Position numbers and translations under genes: made by a program. Source: an uncultured Verrucomicrobiota bacterium (GTDB lineage Bacteria > Verrucomicrobiota > Verrucomicrobiia > Limisphaerales > UBA1100). Taken from it: a DNA stretch of 45,484 nucleotides. A model generated the notes under the pieces. It was given only the letters and a program-made list of their open reading frames with translations, did not search any database and had not been told where the DNA came from. Below, one piece after another: positions 9,458-19,287 of the stretch. Each line of letters starts with the position of its first letter. The first letter of the stretch is position 1. The stretch covers positions 1-45,484 of the forward strand of contig CACDBG010000010.1 of assembly GCA_902551155.1 (NCBI GenBank). The letters are read 5' to 3'.

Positions 9458-10622
9458 TTAAACGTAAGTCAGCTACGCATTCGACGTGTTGCGTTTGGGG
9501 GAACATGTCTAACGGGGTGACTTTTTTCAGCTCATAACCATTTTCAGAAAGCCATTTCAAATCTCGTGCAAGGGTGGCTGGGTGGCAGCTTACGTAGATA
9601 ACTTGTCCAGGGCGTGCTTTGGCAAGCATGTACAGACCTTCCTGATGGCATCCTTTGCGGGGAGGATCCAGAATGATGGTGGTATCTTCGGAGGGAAATC
9701 GTTCCAATAACTGGTCCATATGCTCTTCTGTTTTGCCCAGTAAAAATTCTCCGTTGCTAAAACCGCGCGCTTCAAGGTTTTTTCGAGCAGGAATGATGCA
9801 TTGTCTATCAATATCAATGCCCACAAATCCTTCGACTAGATCGGCAAGTGATAGGCTGAAGAATCCTATCCCGCAATAGGCGTCTACGAGGTACTTTGAG
9901 CCAGCGTCAGCCAATTGATTTCGTACGATGTTTACCAGCTCAGGGAGGAGGTGAAAGTTGTTTTGAAAAAAAGAATCGCGGTGTAATTCCCAGTCATCAG
10001 GCATCATGCGCAGCACGACTTTTTGCATATTGCGTGGAGGTGGGTTATCACGCACCTGAGTGATTTGTTCGTTTAAGGCATGTTCGGCGATATGACATTT
10101 CTTGAGGTCTACTACCAGCCGGCTGTCCCAATGGAGGAATCCATAGACAGCACGCTGATCTATTTTGTTCCATTGTCGTCGTATCATAATCCGGTTACGA
10201 TAATTATAAGGTTCCGGGCACGGGACTAGGCTTTCCACAAGGTCTCTTTTTAGTCCTCCAATTCTTTCGAATAAATCGCGGACCTGTGTTTCTTTTATTT
10301 GTTGCTGTTCGCTATATTCGATGTGCTGATATTGACAGCCGCCGCAAGTACCAAAGTATTCACAACGTGGCTTTACCCGGTTGATTGAAGGCTTGAGGAT
10401 TTCGATCAGTTTACCGCGGGCAAAAGCCTTTTTGACTTCTGTGATTTCAACACGCACTACTTCATCTTTGATGACAAAAGGTACGAATACTACGAATCCC
10501 GCGAGTTTTCCGACACCTTCACCTCCAAAGGCTACATCCTCGATTTTTAGCTCAATTTGCTCGCCGATATTGAGAGGAGAAGGTTCAGTGTTTAGGGCAA
10601 TATCTTCCATTCGGTGTGGCAA
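9444..10622 (-). CDS. rlmD: 23S rRNA (uracil-C5)-methyltransferase, RlmD/TrmA-type with TRAM domain
   Basis: TRAM-like N-terminus; 4Fe-4S type cysteines 'CEYFGTCGGCQYQH'; 'YCGIGFFSLSLA'; 'LDPPRKGCH'; 'YVSCHPATLARDL'. Confidence 0.88.
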   Translation of the reverse strand: MPHRMEDIALNTEPSPLNIGEQIELKIEDVAFGGEGVGKLAGFVVFVPFVIKDEVVRVEITEVKKAFARGKLIEILKPSINRVKPRCEYFGTCGGCQYQHIEYSEQQQIKETQVRDLFERIGGLKRDLVESLVPCPEPYNYRNRIMIRRQWNKIDQRAVYGFLHWDSRLVVDLKKCHIAEHALNEQITQVRDNPPPRNMQKVVLRMMPDDWELHRDSFFQNNFHLLPELVNIVRNQLADAGSKYLVDAYCGIGFFSLSLADLVEGFVGIDIDRQCIIPARKNLEARGFSNGEFLLGKTEEHMDQLLERFPSEDTTIILDPPRKGCHQEGLYMLAKARPGQVIYVSCHPATLARDLKWLSENGYELKKVTPLDMFPQTQHVECVADLRLTKTE

Positions 10623-10653
10623 CCTTGATCGGGGTCTAGTCTGAAGTATGAAG

Positions 10654-11682
10654 TTAGTGAGCTTTCTTCACATGTTCGCGGAGAAGGTCCCGGCCGAAAT
10701 CTCCGTTAAAGTCACGCCAGGTCGCGTGGATATGGTTGGCTCCGTTCTGAGTGTTAGCATACTCAAGCAAGAAGGTGGGGCCTTGTACCCGGTAGTAGTG
10801 CGGCTCAAAAGCCTTGGTGCTTCCGGCCCAGGAAAATCGAATTTTGTTTAGACCTCCTTTTTCAACTTTTGCCCAGTCTTCCTTGGCAACCACTGCGCGG
10901 TGTCGATTGATGTATTCTTGGATTAGTTTGGTAAGTTGAGTTTGCTGCTCTTTATTTAGATCACTGAAACTTATACCGGTCTTTTCCAGGGCCTCAACTT
11001 CCGGGCGAGCAGCAGTGAGAATATCACGTGGTGCTTTGTCAGCGATCACAGCTTTCTTTAGTTGTTCGTTACTTAGCGAAATGCGTAGATCCCGCGCGGT
11101 GAATTCCTCTACCTCAAGGGCAATTAATTTCCGGCCAGGCCCAAAGTCAGCTACGGCAGGATTGCTGGCCCAAAAGGAAGGGACTACACTGAGCTTGCCG
11201 TTAATGATAGTATAGTTGAGTGATAAATGATGGCCTTCAAAACGCCAGCCCCAGGCACCTTTGTTACTTGGATTACCAAAGATAAGAATGTGATAAGCTT
11301 CAGAGTCACGTATGAATCGGCGTTTTTTGCCTTCAAGCACAAATAGGATGTCTTCCAGAAACATAATGTTTTTTACCTTGGTATGACCTGATTCACTCAA
11401 GACTGTCTTGAGTAGAGAATGGGTCAATTCCCGTTGTTTGCTATTCATATCTTTGATTTGCAAACCCTTGCGGTGCTCTCCTTTGAGCATCTCTGCGGGG
11501 ATAAAATGCCAGTAGGTGCGTTCTTCACCGTTGAATTTAAAAATGGCTTGGGCTTTTTGTTTAGCGTCTAGGCTGCCTGCCAGAGTATTGGCGGCCTTGG
11601 CCATGTCCGAAGCCACATCAGCAATGGCTGTTGTCGTTATGAAAAGGCAGGTGACTATGCCGGGAAAACATAAAGGTTTCAT
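10654..11682 (-). CDS. Secreted DUF3500-like protein
   Basis: Signal peptide; 'FNGEERTYWHFIPAEMLKGEHRKGLQIKDMNSKQRELTHSLL', 'GWRFEGHHLSLNYTI', 'GPTFLLEYANTQNGANHIHATWRDFNGDFG'. Confidence 0.8.
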   Translation of the reverse strand: MKPLCFPGIVTCLFITTTAIADVASDMAKAANTLAGSLDAKQKAQAIFKFNGEERTYWHFIPAEMLKGEHRKGLQIKDMNSKQRELTHSLLKTVLSESGHTKVKNIMFLEDILFVLEGKKRRFIRDSEAYHILIFGNPSNKGAWGWRFEGHHLSLNYTIINGKLSVVPSFWASNPAVADFGPGRKLIALEVEEFTARDLRISLSNEQLKKAVIADKAPRDILTAARPEVEALEKTGISFSDLNKEQQTQLTKLIQEYINRHRAVVAKEDWAKVEKGGLNKIRFSWAGSTKAFEPHYYRVQGPTFLLEYANTQNGANHIHATWRDFNGDFGRDLLREHVKKAH

Positions 11683-11759
11683 GTGGGCACGATTGTGCCG
11701 GGCTTAAAACGAAAGACAAGCAGATTGCGTTGAACTCCTTGAGTGGATAGATTCGCCGC

Positions 11760-12548
11760 GTGAAGATAATGTTCATTGGTGATATTGTTGGCTCCCCGGG
11801 TAGGAAAGCTGTTGCAGGGTTACTTCCTGGTCTTCAAGTGAGTCACCAATTGGATCTAGTAATAGCAAATGGAGAAAATGCTGCTGGGGGAAATGGTATT
11901 ACTCCAGATACGGCATCAGAAATTTATGCGGCCGGAGTGGATGTGATTACTTGTGGTGATCATTTGTGGGATCAAAAAGAGGTGGCGGTTTTACTTAATG
12001 AAGAGTCTCGTTTTGTCCGCCCGGTAAATTATCCTGTGGGAACTCCAGGGCAGGGGAGTGCCATAATAAATCGCGAAGGGTTGACACCCGTTGGGGTTAT
12101 TAATGCACAAGGAAATACGTTTATGCGGGGTGAATTGGATAACCCGTTTCGTAGAGTTAAAGAAGAGGTTAAAAAAATTGGACCGAATGCGCCAATTATT
12201 TTTCTCGATTTTCATGCCGAAGCAACAAGTGAAAAGATAGCCATGGCTCGTATGCTAGATGGGGAGGTCAGTGCAGTAATCGGTACTCATACCCATGTGC
12301 AAACAGCCGATGATTTCATTTACCCAGGAGGCACTGCATTTTTGTGTGATGCTGGGTTTACCGGTCCTCACGATGGGGTGCTGGGCAGAGAGTGGGAGCC
12401 GGTGGTAGAGCGTTTTTTAACCAGTCAGCCGCAACGTTTCCCGGTAGCTAAGGACAGAATCTTGCTCCAAGGTGTCGTGGTCGAGGTGGATGATATAACC
12501 GGCAAGGCTATTAGTATGCAGCGGGTTAGCGAGGCATTAAACCAATAA
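11760..12548 (+). CDS. YmdB-family metallophosphoesterase
   Basis: 'IMFIGDIVGSPGRKAV', 'NGENAAGGNGIT', 'DFHAEATSEK', 'GTHTHVQTAD', 'DAGFTGPHDGVLG'. GTG start. Confidence 0.93.
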   Translation: MKIMFIGDIVGSPGRKAVAGLLPGLQVSHQLDLVIANGENAAGGNGITPDTASEIYAAGVDVITCGDHLWDQKEVAVLLNEESRFVRPVNYPVGTPGQGSAIINREGLTPVGVINAQGNTFMRGELDNPFRRVKEEVKKIGPNAPIIFLDFHAEATSEKIAMARMLDGEVSAVIGTHTHVQTADDFIYPGGTAFLCDAGFTGPHDGVLGREWEPVVERFLTSQPQRFPVAKDRILLQGVVVEVDDITGKAISMQRVSEALNQ

Positions 12549-12598
12549 TAAGTTCTTCGCTTTCAAATGGAACGGATTTCTGTCAATTTTCAGCGCTC

Positions 12599-13474
12599 AT
12601 GAATTCCATGACTGGATATGGCCGAGGTGAGTCCTCGCGCGGTGGGGTTAAGTTCACGGTTGAGATTAGCACTGTGAATCGAAAACAGGCAGAGCTTTCG
12701 CTGTATTTACCAAGGGAGTTTGACTCCTTGGAAAGTAAGGTTCGTGACGAGATCAACGCGAATATCTCACGAGGTCGAATTGTTGCTAAAGTGCAATTCA
12801 ATGCAACCACATCAGGTAAGTCACAGGTAAGAATTGACCATTTGTTGGCTAAACAATATGCCCGTGAATATCGTGCCTTGGCAAAGGGGCTAAAACTTGA
12901 TGGGAAGATAAGCTTAGATACCGTTCTGCGTGCACCAGGGGTTCTTCAAAGTTCAGATGAATCACTTGATGTTGAGAGCCTGTGGAAGCCACTGCGGACC
13001 GCAGTGCGTTCTGCCCTTAAGGAGCTGCTCGCGATGCGTGGTAAGGAAGGTGCGAATCTGAAAATGGATCTCAAAAAAAGGATTAGTGCTCTTCAAAAGG
13101 CTGTTAAGACTGTCGCAAAACAGGCCCCTAAAACAGCGAGCCGACACCGAGGGGCCCTTATGGAAAGATTGAAACAGGCCGGCTTGGAATTAAAGCTTGA
13201 TGATGAGCGTGTTCTTAAGGAGGTGGCATTGTATGCTGACCGAATTGATATTACAGAGGAGTTAACAAGGCTTGAAAGTCACTTTGATCAGTTCGCTGAT
13301 TATGCCCAATCGACATCACCGGTAGGTCGTACTTTGGATTTCCTTTCACAAGAAATGAATCGTGAGGTGAACACAATTGGGTCTAAGGCAAATGACCCGC
13401 AAACTTCACAAGTGGTGGTTTTGATGAAGAGTGAGTTGGAAAAGTTTCGTGAGCAAGTCCAAAACGTTGAGTAA
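12599..13474 (+). CDS. yicC: YicC-family stress protein/endoribonuclease
   Basis: N-terminal 'MNSMTGYGRGE', C-terminal 'EEVTRLESH..QF', 'GRTLDFLSQEMNREVNTIGSKAND'; adjacent to gmk as is common. Confidence 0.93.
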   Translation: MNSMTGYGRGESSRGGVKFTVEISTVNRKQAELSLYLPREFDSLESKVRDEINANISRGRIVAKVQFNATTSGKSQVRIDHLLAKQYAREYRALAKGLKLDGKISLDTVLRAPGVLQSSDESLDVESLWKPLRTAVRSALKELLAMRGKEGANLKMDLKKRISALQKAVKTVAKQAPKTASRHRGALMERLKQAGLELKLDDERVLKEVALYADRIDITEELTRLESHFDQFADYAQSTSPVGRTLDFLSQEMNREVNTIGSKANDPQTSQVVVLMKSELEKFREQVQNVE

Positions 13475-14067
13475 TGGAAAGTAATGGTCAACCAGTACTA
13501 CTGGTTTTATCTGGCCCTTCTGGAGTCGGAAAAACTACGGTTGCCCGTCGATTGCTGAAGGCGAATAAAAATTTAAAACGAGTTGTGACTTGTACCACCC
13601 GTGGTGCTCGTGAAGGAGAAGTGGACGGGGTGGATTATTATTTTTTGGGTAAATCAGAATTTCTGGAGAGGTTGGAATCAGGGAAGTTTTTGGAACACGC
13701 GGTGGTATATGGCAAATATTACGGAACGCTTAAGTCGTCGGTTTATGATAGTTTTACGGCTGGGCAGGATGTGCTGATTGTGAATGATGTGCAGGGAGCA
13801 TTGGCTTTAAATTCCATTCTTAAAGAAGATGTCGAATTGAGTAGAGCACTGCAAACAATCATTCTTATCACAGAAGAAGTAAATGAGCTTCGAAAGAGGT
13901 TGGAGTCGCGAGATCAGGATAATCAGGAAACGATCGAGGAGAGATTAGAGAATGCATCAAAGGAGATGGATCAGCAGGATAAATTTGATCATGTGGTAAT
14001 CAGCACGACGCGAGATGAAGACTATCGTCATGTTCAGGAGATATATTCTAGTTTCAAAAATAAATGA
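13474..14067 (+). CDS. gmk: Guanylate kinase
   Basis: P-loop 'LSGPSGVGKTTV', 'CTTRGAREGEVDGVDYYF'. Confidence 0.95.
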   Translation: MESNGQPVLLVLSGPSGVGKTTVARRLLKANKNLKRVVTCTTRGAREGEVDGVDYYFLGKSEFLERLESGKFLEHAVVYGKYYGTLKSSVYDSFTAGQDVLIVNDVQGALALNSILKEDVELSRALQTIILITEEVNELRKRLESRDQDNQETIEERLENASKEMDQQDKFDHVVISTTRDEDYRHVQEIYSSFKNK

Positions 14068-14633
14068 TTACTGACCGGAAAAATATCGTCCTCGGGGTAA
14101 CGGGTTCTATTGCCGCTCATAAGGCTGTGGACATTTGCAGCCAGTTAACAAAGGCAGGAGCAAACGTGAATGTTGTCATGACAAACGATGCTCGAGAGTT
14201 TATCACGCCTCTTCCTTTTAAGACGCTTTCAAGAAACCCGGTTATAACCAGTCTCTATGATGAAGATGAGGGTTGGTGTCCTTCGCACATTCGACTTGCT
14301 GATGAGGCTGATTTAATATTAGTTGCCCCTGCCACAGCTAATACAATTGCAAAATTGGCAAATGGTTTAGCCGATGACGCTTTGGGGTGCATAGTTTTAG
14401 CTGCTGAACCCGGGGCGAAATTGGTTATCGCGCCAGCATTGAATGGAAAAATGTGGGACAATCCAGCTACACAGGCGAATGTCAGGCTTCTGTCTCAAAG
14501 AGGCGTGCAATTTATCGGGCCAGAACAGGGGGAGCTTTCTTGTGGTTATGAAGGGCTAGGCAGGTTGTCGTCCGTAGAAAAAATCACCAGAGAAGTCCTT
14601 GAGTTGATAGGACTGGGCTCTTCTGGAGAGTGA
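14064..14633 (+). CDS. coaC: Phosphopantothenoylcysteine decarboxylase domain (stand-alone CoaC-type flavoprotein)
   Basis: 'LGVTGSIAAHKAVD', 'HIRLADEADLILVAPATANTIAKLANGLADD', 'PALNGKMWDNPA', 'GELSCGYEGLGRL'; overlaps gmk by 4 bp. Confidence 0.85.
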   Translation: MITDRKNIVLGVTGSIAAHKAVDICSQLTKAGANVNVVMTNDAREFITPLPFKTLSRNPVITSLYDEDEGWCPSHIRLADEADLILVAPATANTIAKLANGLADDALGCIVLAAEPGAKLVIAPALNGKMWDNPATQANVRLLSQRGVQFIGPEQGELSCGYEGLGRLSSVEKITREVLELIGLGSSGE

Positions 14634-16087
14634 TTAAAAGAATGCAGACTTTGGATTACATAAAGCGATTTTTCAGGATTGTTAGCACTTCATCAATTGA
14701 TCCGTCTGAACAGTACAGCCGTTTAAAGTTGATGGAGAGAGATATTGGTGTGCCAGTTAAAATAGCAGTTCTTGGGCTCATGGCTTATTTCCTTTTCTTT
14801 ACCGATTTTGAGGAGGGAAGGGATTTTATTTTGCGCGCTCGCGTGAAAGTTGCATTGGAGCCGGTGCAGGCATTCTTTCTGGGTTACGTGATGGTAAATC
14901 TTGGTGCAATTGCTTTTTTCCTAACTTTTAATCGGTGGAAGTTGCGCGTGGTTCAATGGAGTACTTTGGTGATGAATTTTATAGATGCCATTGTGGTGTC
15001 AGCCTTAGTAGTGATTACGGGAGGTTTGGATAGCATGGTGTATTGGGTGTTCATCGTGCTTATTGTACGAAATGCGATCAGTATCCCAATTCCTGTAACT
15101 CAAATTTCAATAAATTTACTGACAACCCTTGGCTATGCCACTGCGATTGTTATCTGGAAGGCATATATTGCATTGGAGCCAACTGATAGGCTTCAAACTT
15201 TAGTGGCCCTTAAGCCAATGGAAGGCCAACTTTCGGAGGAAGAATTGTTCGCTTTAATTCAGGTGCCTGAGCAATACGAGGGATCATTGTTTATTCTTCG
15301 TTTGTTCTTTTTACTCTTAATGACAGCACTTTGTTATGGGGTGCAGGTTTTGTTTGATCGTGATCGACAAGCTCAGAGTGAAGCTAGAGAATATTCATTA
15401 AGACGTGAGCAATTGAGGTCAACTGGACGATTGGCTGCAGAGATTGCTCATCGTCTCAAAAATCCGTTGGCGATAATTAACAATGCAGCGTTTTCAATGA
15501 GGCGGCATTTGGATGAGTCAAATTCCTCAACCACCAAGCAATTGAACATGATACGTGATGAGGTTGATCGTTCAGATTTGATTCTTACCGAGTTGATGGG
15601 GTATGCGCGTTTGTCTGAAGGGAGAATTGAGCGGATTAACGTGAAAGAAGAACTGCTGGGTGCAATAGGAGAAGTGTTTCCTCCAAATCATACATTTCCA
15701 ATTGAAGTTAAAAAAAATTTACCTGATATCTTGCCTCCTTTGATGATGCAGCGAGCTCATTTACGTGAAATTATGGTCAATTTGCTAGTTAATGCCAGAG
15801 ATGCTTCCAGAGAAGGCGGTTTTGTGAAAATATCCTGCAATGCGTCGCCTAATTATGAAATCGAACTAAGAGTAAAGGATTCTGGAGAAGGAATTCCTGT
15901 GGCCCAAAAGGAACAAATTTTTGAGGCCTACTTTACGACCAAAAAAAAGGGGACAGGACTTGGTTTGGCTATTGTTAAGCAGAACACCGAGCTTTATGGT
16001 GGGGAAGTAATAGTGGAATCTGAGCTTGGCGAAGGGACCGAATTCATTTTAACTTTCCCGACCCGAGTCTTGTCCCGAGATAATTAA
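14630..16087 (+). CDS. Membrane sensor histidine kinase
   Basis: Several TM segments; H-box 'RLAAEIAHRLKNPLAIINNAA'; N-box 'NLLVNARDAS'; 'GTGLGLAIVKQ'. Confidence 0.92.
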   Translation: MIKRMQTLDYIKRFFRIVSTSSIDPSEQYSRLKLMERDIGVPVKIAVLGLMAYFLFFTDFEEGRDFILRARVKVALEPVQAFFLGYVMVNLGAIAFFLTFNRWKLRVVQWSTLVMNFIDAIVVSALVVITGGLDSMVYWVFIVLIVRNAISIPIPVTQISINLLTTLGYATAIVIWKAYIALEPTDRLQTLVALKPMEGQLSEEELFALIQVPEQYEGSLFILRLFFLLLMTALCYGVQVLFDRDRQAQSEAREYSLRREQLRSTGRLAAEIAHRLKNPLAIINNAAFSMRRHLDESNSSTTKQLNMIRDEVDRSDLILTELMGYARLSEGRIERINVKEELLGAIGEVFPPNHTFPIEVKKNLPDILPPLMMQRAHLREIMVNLLVNARDASREGGFVKISCNASPNYEIELRVKDSGEGIPVAQKEQIFEAYFTTKKKGTGLGLAIVKQNTELYGGEVIVESELGEGTEFILTFPTRVLSRDN

Positions 16088-16089
16088 TT

Positions 16090-17534
16090 ATGAAATCCAA
16101 TCTTCCTCCAATCCTAGTAGTTGATGATGAACCCAATATGAGGGAAACAGTTAGTCAGCTATTGATGGATGAAGGATACTTGGCCGATACTGCCGAATCA
16201 GCTGAACAGGCATTGGAAATGATCAATGAGTTAGATGGAAAGTATTTCATGATGATTACCGATGGACGCCTTGGGGGGATGAGTGGTTATGATCTGCTCA
16301 AACAAGTTCGGGGGGGGGGCGGTCAAAGATTCAGGTTATTCTGATTACTGCATTTGCTACTCCTAAACTGGCTGTGGAGGCCATTCAGAATGGAGCGGTA
16401 GATTATCTTTCAAAACCCTTCGCTCCAGAAGAACTTTTGCATGCTGTCGATCGCTGTCGTAAGCAATTCGATTTGGAGGAGGAAAACAAAACTTTGAGAG
16501 CAAGTACCTCCAGCAGTCCTGTTTACCGGTTAGATCAAATAGTTGGAGAATCATCTAAAATGGATGATCTGCGTCAATTTATTGAAACTGTTGCTCCGAC
16601 TGATTCAACGGTGCTTATTCTTGGTGAAAGTGGCACCGGAAAGGAGCTTGTCGCAGGAGCTATTCATTACCTCAGTTCCAGAAAGGATCAAAATTACATT
16701 CGTCTTAACTGTGCTGCTATACCGGAAAACTTACTTGAAAGTGAATTATTTGGTCATGAGAAAGGCGCATTTACCGGAGCGCTTCGAACCAAAGCTGGCC
16801 GCGTAGAAGAAGCAGATGGGGGCACTATTTTTCTGGATGAAATTGGGGATATGAGTCGTCCCCTTCAGGCTAAGTTACTGCGTTTCCTTGAAGATGGTTC
16901 CTTCACACGTGTTGGAGGCAATGAGGAAAAAAGAGTTAATGTTCGTATAATTGCCGCGACTAATCGGGATATAGTAGAAGCAATCAAAGAAAATGAATTT
17001 CGTGAGGATCTCTATCACCGGCTAAATGTCATGCAGTTTCGGCCGCCGCCATTACGGGATCGGGAAGGGGATGTGATCATGCTGGCTGAATATTTTCTCT
17101 CTCAGAACTGCAAAAATCTGGGGAGGACAGTGTTACATCTTTCTCAAGATGCTCAATCAAAGCTGCTTTCACACCAATGGCCGGGTAATGTGAGAGAGCT
17201 GCGTAATGTGATGGAGCGGGCCTCAATCATTGAGCAAACAGATGAGGTGCAGCCTGAGAGTCTCCCGGATTTTGAGCTTGAAGCACGATTGCGTGCATCA
17301 AAAGAAGGTGGCGTATCAGAGGTGGGTGGAGAAATTGATTTTGAGTTGGGTTTTTCCGGATCTGTTGCGGAGTTTGAGCGCAAAATAATTCAAACGGCGC
17401 TCGATCAAAATCAGTACAATATCAATTGTAGTGCTGAGCAGCTTAAAATGACACGTCACTCTTTACGTTATCGAATGCAGCAACTAGGTCTAGCCAACAA
17501 CACTAGGGGTGGTGGTGATAGTAACAATGAGTGA
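16090..17534 (+). pseudogene. Sigma-54-dependent NtrC-family response regulator, frame interrupted at a G10 tract (either a biological frameshift or a sequence error)
   Basis: ORF 16090-16344 holds the receiver N-terminus 'PPILVVDDEPNMRETVSQLL'; the rest (SKIQVILITAFATPKLAVEAIQNGAVDYLSKPF, GAFTGA AAA+, Fis HTH) is in another frame, from about 16323 to 17534. Confidence 0.85.
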
Positions 17535-18417
17535 GGCTTTCGAATCGGAATCTGGTGCGCAAATAACTCAACGGAGCGGCTCTAATCTGGCTCTTACTTT
17601 TATTGTATTGGAAAAACCCCGTCGTAAAGCAATGACCACGCTTTATGCTTTTTGCCGTGAAGTAGACGATGTGGCTGATGAAGATACTAGCCCGCTCGAA
17701 AGTCGCCGTATAGCCCTTCAAGAGTGGCGTGAGGATGTGCAGAGGGCTTGTTCTGGCCAGGCACCTCAAAAGCCGCTAGTGTGTGAACTTCAGCATGTTA
17801 TTGAGAAATATGGGCTTCAATTTGAATATTTTGATGAACTAATCAAAGGTCTTGAATCTGATTTGGAACAAGATCGCATCGATACATGGGAAGATCTCGA
17901 TCTCTATTGTTACCGTGTTGCCTCAGCCGTTGGTCTTCTCAGTGTAGAAATTTTTGGATACCAAAATGCGGCTAGCCAGAATTACATGGCAGAATTGGGT
18001 AAATCGCTGCAATTTACCAACATACTTCGGGATATTGGGAACGATGCTGAGCGAGGGCGTATCTATTTGCCTCGTGAAGCAATGGATAAATTTGGGGTAG
18101 ATCCTAAGTCCATTCTTTCAGGTAAATACTCAACTGCGTTTCACAATTTAGCTGCAGAGATGTCGGTCCGAGCTCGCCGTCACTACCAGAAAACAGCTGA
18201 ATTATTACCTGCTGTTGACCGCCGCTCGATGATTGCGGGAGAATGTATGGCTGCAGTATACTGGCGGATTTTGAGAGCCATGGAAAAAAATCGATTTCGT
18301 CAGGTTCTTGATACAGAACCCGTTAAACTTGGTAAGATGGCTAAATTAAGTGTTCTGATGGGTGTTTGGATGCGGGTTTGGCTAGGGATGAACTCTCCGA
18401 ATTATGCCTGCGATTGA
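17527..18417 (+). CDS. Squalene/phytoene synthase family (HpnD-like)
   Basis: 'FCREVDDVADE' and 'LQFTNILRDIGNDAERGRIYLP' prenyl-diphosphate-binding motifs. ORF track extends to 17509. Confidence 0.9.
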   Translation: MSEAFESESGAQITQRSGSNLALTFIVLEKPRRKAMTTLYAFCREVDDVADEDTSPLESRRIALQEWREDVQRACSGQAPQKPLVCELQHVIEKYGLQFEYFDELIKGLESDLEQDRIDTWEDLDLYCYRVASAVGLLSVEIFGYQNAASQNYMAELGKSLQFTNILRDIGNDAERGRIYLPREAMDKFGVDPKSILSGKYSTAFHNLAAEMSVRARRHYQKTAELLPAVDRRSMIAGECMAAVYWRILRAMEKNRFRQVLDTEPVKLGKMAKLSVLMGVWMRVWLGMNSPNYACD

Positions 18418-18450
18418 TTTGCTGATTCGTTCGTATTAGTTTCCAGAGCA

Positions 18451-19254
18451 GTGAAAGTTTCCTTCACAAAGATGAATGGCGCGGGCAATGATTTTATTCT
18501 CATTGATAATCGCGAAAATGATCTATCCCTGAGTCGTAATCAGATTTCAAAACTTTGTCATCGGCAAAGAGGGATTGGAGCCGATGGGCTTATTTATCTT
18601 TGTCATCCAAGAGGAGTCGGTGATTGGGCGTGGCAGTTTTACAACGCTGATGGAAGTGATGCTGAGATGTGTGGAAATGGAGCGCGCTGTTTTGCAAAAT
18701 ATGTTAAGGATCGATTTGAATCACCGGAAACTATTAGTTTCGAGACTGCTTGCGGGATCATAAATGCAAGAGTGATCGATGACTTGGTTACGGTAGGCTT
18801 AACTGACCCTTCAGGTTTAGTTCTTGAAGAAACTATTATGACGAATGATGGAGGCAAAACGGTTCACTCAATTAATACCGGAGTGCCTCATACGGTGCTG
18901 TTTGTCAGTGATGCAGACAAAGCAATGGTCGAGAGCCTCGGTGCTGAAATCCGACATCACGACCATTTTTCACCTAGTGGGACAAATGTGAATTTCGTCC
19001 AGGTCTTGGAAGATGGTCACATTCATGTAAGGACTTATGAAAGAGGTGTAGGCGAAACGCTTGCCTGTGGGACTGGGGTTTCGGCAAGTGCGATTATTTC
19101 AGGACTACTTAATGATTGGCCTTCGCCTGTAAAGGTTGATGTATTAGGAGGAGACCGACTGGAGGTTGGTTTTACCCGAAACGGCAAAGATTTTACTGCA
19201 GTGCAGCTTACAGGCCCTGCTGAGATAGTTTACCACGGTGAGATCGAGGTTTGA
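18451..19254 (+). CDS. dapF: Diaminopimelate epimerase
   Basis: 'FTKMNGAGNDFILIDN', 'DGSDAEMCGNGARCF', 'ERGVGETLACGTGVSASA'. Confidence 0.96.
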   Translation: MKVSFTKMNGAGNDFILIDNRENDLSLSRNQISKLCHRQRGIGADGLIYLCHPRGVGDWAWQFYNADGSDAEMCGNGARCFAKYVKDRFESPETISFETACGIINARVIDDLVTVGLTDPSGLVLEETIMTNDGGKTVHSINTGVPHTVLFVSDADKAMVESLGAEIRHHDHFSPSGTNVNFVQVLEDGHIHVRTYERGVGETLACGTGVSASAIISGLLNDWPSPVKVDVLGGDRLEVGFTRNGKDFTAVQLTGPAEIVYHGEIEV

Positions 19255-19287
19255 ATCAACTTGGAGGGCCGTAAATAAAGTGTTAAC

